Source: Haladaptatus caseinilyticus (GTDB lineage Archaea; Halobacteriota; Halobacteria; Halobacteriales; Haladaptataceae). From it: a stretch of 64,000 bases of DNA. The notes beneath the pieces are model-generated. The model ran no database searches. It saw nothing but the letters and a program-made list of their open reading frames with translations, and was not told where the DNA came from. Of this stretch, positions 60,775 to 64,000 are shown in pieces (the stretch's first letter is position 1; each line of letters begins with the position of its first letter). A program made the translations under genes and the position numbers. The DNA is taken from assembly GCF_026248685.1 (NCBI RefSeq), contig NZ_CP111036.1, positions 682,001-746,000 on the forward strand, given 5' to 3'.

Positions 60775-61683
60775 ATGGCAGAGCCGACCGACATCGAGGA
60801 ACTGAAGCGTGGAACGGAACTCGTCAAGCGCGGGTTCGCGCGGATGCAAAAAGGCGGCGTCATCATGGACGTCGTCAATCCGGAACAGGCACGAATCGCG
60901 GAGGACGCGGGCGCGGTCGCGGTCATGTCGCTCGAAGCGGTTCCGGCGGACATCCGGAAACGCGGCGGCGTGGCGCGAATGGCGGACCCCGCCGACGTAG
61001 AGGAGATCATCGACGAGGTGTCCATCCCGGTCATGGGCAAGGCACGTATCGGCCACTCGGTCGAAGCCCAGATTCTGGAGTCCATCGGCGTGGACATGAT
61101 CGACGAATCCGAAGTGCTCACCCCCGCGGATGATGCCTATCACATCGACAAGCGCGAGTTCACCGCCCCGTTCGTTTGCGGTGCACGGAACCTCGGCGAA
61201 GCACTCCGCCGAATCAACGAGGGCGCGGCGATGATCCGAACCAAAGGCGAGGCAGGTACGGGCGACGTGAACCAGGCCGTTCATCACCAGCGGACCATCA
61301 AAGGAGCCATTCGGGAACTGCAGGGTAAGACTCACGAGGAACGCGAGATGCTCGCCCGAGAGCTCGAAGCACCAGCCGAACTCGTCCACGAAACGGCCGA
61401 AGCAGGGCGGCTTCCCGTCGTGAACTTCGCGGCAGGTGGCATCGCGACACCCGCCGACGCCGCGCTCATGATGCACCACGGCTGTGACGGTATTTTCGTT
61501 GGATCAGGTATCTTCGGGGCGGAGAACCCACGGGTCATGGCCAACGCGATCGTCGAAGCGACGAACAACTGGGACGACCCCGAACGTCTCGGCGAAATCA
61601 GCAAGGACATCGGGGCAGGCATGAAAGGCGAGGCCAACGTGGATCTACCCGAAGAGGAGAAACTCCAAGGCCGCGGGAACTAG
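60775..61683 (+). CDS. pdxS: Pyridoxal 5'-phosphate synthase subunit PdxS
   Basis: 302 residues. The synthase subunit of the DXP-independent vitamin B6 pathway, which condenses ribose 5-phosphate, glyceraldehyde 3-phosphate and ammonia. Motifs: [20 protein letters not shown], the catalytic Lys in [33 protein letters not shown] and [20 protein letters not shown]. The partner glutaminase pdxT is not next to it. A TATA-like cttaagcc about 28 bases upstream suits the ATG. Confidence 0.95.
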   Translation: MAEPTDIEELKRGTELVKRGFARMQKGGVIMDVVNPEQARIAEDAGAVAVMSLEAVPADIRKRGGVARMADPADVEEIIDEVSIPVMGKARIGHSVEAQILESIGVDMIDESEVLTPADDAYHIDKREFTAPFVCGARNLGEALRRINEGAAMIRTKGEAGTGDVNQAVHHQRTIKGAIRELQGKTHEEREMLARELEAPAELVHETAEAGRLPVVNFAAGGIATPADAALMMHHGCDGIFVGSGIFGAENPRVMANAIVEATNNWDDPERLGEISKDIGAGMKGEANVDLPEEEKLQGRGN

Positions 61684-61763
61684 ACACGACATATCATTTC
61701 ACGCAGGTGTTTGGCACACGCTCGCAGCCTGCAGTTGGGTATTTGAATCGAAGGGTCCGTCGT

Positions 61764-62132
61764 TTACACGGCACCACCGTTTCCGAACCCATGATCGTGC
61801 GGCTGAAACTGCATGAGCTGTTCGACCCGGTTGGCCTTCGCTAACAGTACCTCTTTTAGCTCGGGTGGGTTGCGAATCCGAGTGTTTTCGAGTAGGTCGT
61901 CGGGGACGACGAGGGTTCGGTCCGGCACACCCTCCTCTGCGTGCACGGAGAAGTGTTGCTGGTCGATCTTCATCACCAGTGGCCAGTCGAGTCGCTCGAC
62001 GCCGTCGCCGCTCGCGTAGAGTGCTTGGTTGACGCGCTCGTGGTCATCTCGGGACATGACGGCGTGGTCCGCCCGATGTGGTTCGACGTACAGTCGCCCG
62101 AGGTAGTAGCCGCTGGAAAACGACTCGAACAT
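61764..62132 (-). CDS. DUF5802 family haloarchaeal protein
   Basis: 122 residues beginning MFESFSSGYYLGRLYVEPHR at 62132. Conserved features I recall for the family are YVEPH...A and the central VERLDWPLVMKIDQQHFSVH. A minus-strand TATATA at about 62160-62168 gives a suitable start distance. Role unknown. It diverges from the second DUF1405 gene across a strongly AT-rich stretch (62135-62225). Confidence 0.75.
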   Translation of the reverse strand: MFESFSSGYYLGRLYVEPHRADHAVMSRDDHERVNQALYASGDGVERLDWPLVMKIDQQHFSVHAEEGVPDRTLVVPDDLLENTRIRNPPELKEVLLAKANRVEQLMQFQPHDHGFGNGGAV

Positions 62133-62285
62133 GATAGACAGTAACACACAAGAGGTAATAGTTATATAGCAGTTATGCAAAAGCATTATATAGAAGGGCA
62201 GACATAGTATATAAATAATTCTATTCATTTCGGCCATGCAACGATGACAGCAGTTCTTTTAGTTGTTCACTACACGGTGATGAAT

Positions 62286-62915
62286 ATGGAGATTCCCGAC
62301 CGGTACGCCCGCTACTATCTCGAAAATACGCCAAGCTTAGTGTGGTTGCTGGTCGTGAACTCGCTGGCAATTCTCGTTGGGATTCGGTTTTACGTCGAGA
62401 CGATGCCCGAGGTACCGACGTTTCTCTGGCCACTGTACGTCGATTCACCGATGGCACTGGCCCTCGTCACTGCCTCGTTTCTGACGCTGTTACCCAATCT
62501 CGGCAATCGACTCTCCAACGCGCCGCAGAACCTCCCTCTTGCGTACCTTCACACCTTTGCGTTCGTCTGGCTTGTCAAGTTCGGCATCTGGACGTTCGTC
62601 GCACTCAACCTCGGATTTTCGGCGTATTTCGGTCCGCCATGGAACCCAAACGCGGTCTGGGATTACTGGGGAATCGTCATCACCCACCTCGCGTTCGTCG
62701 TCGAGGCGTTTCTCATCCCCCACTATGGGCGAACGACACGTGGGGCGTTGGTCGCGGCGCTCGGCGTCGCATTGGCAAGCGACGTTCTCGACTACGGGTT
62801 CGGGTTTCATCCACCACTTCGTTACGAACCCGGTGTCTTGCTCCCTCTTGCAACAGTTGTTCTTTCAGTGGTTTCCGTCCTCGCCGCAGACCGAGCATTC
62901 GAGCGGTTAGAGTGA
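62286..62915 (+). CDS. DUF1405 membrane protein, second copy
   Basis: 209 residues with about six membrane helices (LVWLLVVNSLAILVGIRFYV, MALALVTASFLTLLPNLGN, FVWLVKFGIWTFVALNLGF, ITHLAFVVEAFLIPHYGRTT, VLSVVSVLAADRAF). It shares the family pattern with the gene at 59925-60638. ATG 62280 is an equally possible start two codons earlier; a cttttag tract near 62256-62262 is about 26 bases before 62286. Confidence 0.84.
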   Translation: MEIPDRYARYYLENTPSLVWLLVVNSLAILVGIRFYVETMPEVPTFLWPLYVDSPMALALVTASFLTLLPNLGNRLSNAPQNLPLAYLHTFAFVWLVKFGIWTFVALNLGFSAYFGPPWNPNAVWDYWGIVITHLAFVVEAFLIPHYGRTTRGALVAALGVALASDVLDYGFGFHPPLRYEPGVLLPLATVVLSVVSVLAADRAFERLE

Positions 62916-63026
62916 ATTTAATCGGCTTTTAAACTCTCTTTCCGTCTCTCGTATCTCCATCTCGAGATGTGAACAGAACGAACGAATTACCGTCTTTTTA
63001 AAAGAAGGGACAGTAATGAACTACTG

Positions 63027-63776
63027 ATGCACGCCATTCGCGCCGTCCTGTTGGCGACGCTCACAGTGTGTGGGTTCGCCGTCGCTTTGCCGACCGCTGC
63101 CGCACCGTCGTCCACGGAACCAGCAAACGTCTCCCCGAACGCATTCCAAACCGATCAGAACACGACGAGTTCTAACAGCACACTCGGCGCTGAAATTTCG
63201 TCGTTCATGCAAGTCAGCACCTCACAAACAAAAGGCACGGTCGATACCGGCCTCTGGGTTGCCCGCTTCAACAACACCGAAAACAGGTCGGCGCGACAGT
63301 CCCTCGTCAGACACCAAGTCGCGGATTTGGAGACCGAACTGGAAGACGTGCGACAGCGCAAACAAGCCCTCGTCGAAGCACGAAACAACGGGGAAATCAG
63401 CACCCTACGGTATCAGGCACGAATGAGCGAAATCGTCGGTGAGATTCGTTCCCTCGAAAACGCAATCAACGAGACGAAACCGCGGGCGGAGAAGGTCGGG
63501 GTCGGAAACAGGAAACTCCGGAACATGAGTGAACAAACGAAAACCGTCGGCGGTCCCGAAATATCCGAGGTCGCTCGCTCGCTTCGTAGCGTGAGCGTCC
63601 CGGGCGAAAACGCGAACAACTCGACGAACACACCCGGAGTCGGCAACGGCAACGGTTCGAACGGGAGTGCAATCGGAACGACACCGGGAAACGATAACAC
63701 CAGCAACGGAAACATCGGCGTCGGCAACGGGAACTCCTCGGGCGGCATCGGAAACGGAAAGAACGGCAACAGCTAA
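63027..63776 (+). CDS. Exported coiled-coil protein with Gly/Asn-rich tail
   Basis: 249 residues. A signal peptide (HAIRAVLLATLTVCGFAVAL, then PTAAAPSS) is followed by a coiled coil of about 70 residues (VADLETELEDVRQRKQALVE, YQARMSEIVGEIRSLENAIN), then a flexible tail of repeats such as GVGNGNGSNGS and GIGNGKNGNS. The tail looks like a surface spacer. A DNA-binding gene follows on the same strand; similar pairs occur in haloarchaea. Function unknown. Confidence 0.75.
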   Translation: MHAIRAVLLATLTVCGFAVALPTAAAPSSTEPANVSPNAFQTDQNTTSSNSTLGAEISSFMQVSTSQTKGTVDTGLWVARFNNTENRSARQSLVRHQVADLETELEDVRQRKQALVEARNNGEISTLRYQARMSEIVGEIRSLENAINETKPRAEKVGVGNRKLRNMSEQTKTVGGPEISEVARSLRSVSVPGENANNSTNTPGVGNGNGSNGSAIGTTPGNDNTSNGNIGVGNGNSSGGIGNGKNGNS

Positions 63777-63900
63777 AACGGCAGAAAACGGCGTCTGAGC
63801 GTCCAATGACGAGTCTTTTGGTTTGGTGCCACATATCGGCAACGTTCGCTCACGGCGAGAGACACGCTTTTCCGTCCGCGTTACCAAGTCGTTGACGTGA

Positions 63901-64000
63901 ATGGACTCCGCAGTGCTGCTCGATATCCTCGGGAATGAAAATCGCAGGCGAATCTTGCGACTTCTCTCGCACAAACCCTGCTACGTCACAGAGATAAGCG
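63901..64000 (+). CDS. ArsR-type winged-helix regulator (N-terminus only)
   Basis: The first 33 residues of a DNA-binding protein cut by the window end: [20 protein letters not shown], then [13 protein letters not shown]. This is the usual beginning of ArsR-like regulators in haloarchaea ([11 protein letters not shown]...LL). It follows the coiled-coil surface protein gene. Confidence 0.8.
   Translation, partial: MDSAVLLDILGNENRRRILRLLSHKPCYVTEIS

Noticed and set aside
1-64000. CRISPR array, rRNA genes, insertion sequences or integrase attachment sites
   Set aside because: No regularly spaced repeats, rRNA-like tracts, transposase motifs or direct-repeat target duplications were found. The only tRNA (19203-19276) has no integrase next to it.

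Overview
The window is a stretch of haloarchaeal chromosome with ordinary, densely packed genes. The evidence is acidic predicted proteins, Tat (twin-arginine) signals, TATA boxes about 26 bases before the first codon with little or no leader, and archaeal markers such as a CetZ tubulin homologue, archaeal DnaG, TrmB and HTH_10 regulators, F420 biosynthesis genes and haloarchaea-only small proteins. Gene content and the GC level judged by eye would fit a Haladaptatus-like halophile, but this genus guess is inference. No rRNA, CRISPR array, transposase or prophage was seen. One tRNA (Ile, GAT) is present.

Layout. 1-9.9 kb: a dipeptide/oligopeptide ABC importer operon (binding protein cut by the window edge, dppB, dppC, dppD, dppF) whose last ATPase gene overlaps a PBP4-like family S13 DD-peptidase. 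It converges on a three-gene strand holding an HTH_10 regulator, an S9 peptidase and a DppA-type M55 D-aminopeptidase. 9.9-20 kb: redox enzymes (zinc alcohol dehydrogenase family, cytochrome P450), MoaB, TrmB regulator, a thioredoxin-domain (DUF255) protein, cyclophilin, small membrane proteins, DUF302, tRNA-Ile and FxsA. 20-30 kb: carB and carA (separate and on opposite strands), an Lrp regulator divergent from carA, a Tat-exported zinc amidase with two SH3b modules, a PHP-domain protein and a lipid kinase. 30-37 kb: purU, purS, purQ, a DMT-family transporter, a Tat-exported M23 metallopeptidase with an SH3b module, a CBS protein and thymidylate kinase. 38-46 kb: cetZ with a co-translated membrane-anchored protein, then cofC, cofG and cofH of F420 synthesis, a signal peptidase and purC. 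46-55 kb: pterin dehydratase, hemA, cold-shock protein, two cis-prenyltransferase homologues, a DUF92 polyprenyl-kinase-like protein, a Tat lipoprotein beta-helix and dnaG. 55-64 kb: sugar isomerase, DUF3311 plus sodium-solute symporter, a gene-free hairpin-rich region, a CARF-like regulator, two DUF1405 membrane proteins, pdxS and a coiled-coil secreted protein beside a DNA-binding regulator cut by the window edge.

Two themes stand out. First, within 35 kb there are two exported enzymes of the kind that cleave bacterial peptidoglycan (amidase and M23, both Tat-exported and carrying the same kind of SH3b module), a peptide importer, and apparently cytoplasmic enzymes that act on D-amino-acid peptides (S13 and M55). 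Archaea like this make no peptidoglycan, so a route for attacking bacteria and recycling their wall peptides is a plausible joint function. Second, the two cis-prenyltransferase homologues split the family's essential motifs between them: one keeps the catalytic DGNRR and lacks the C-terminal RxG, the other lacks DGNRR and keeps RxG. That is the signature of a two-subunit enzyme like eukaryotic DHDDS/NgBR.

Coordinates of starts were chosen from family N-termini, overlap with the upstream gene, and TATA-to-start distances read by eye. Functions rest on motif recognition without database searches.
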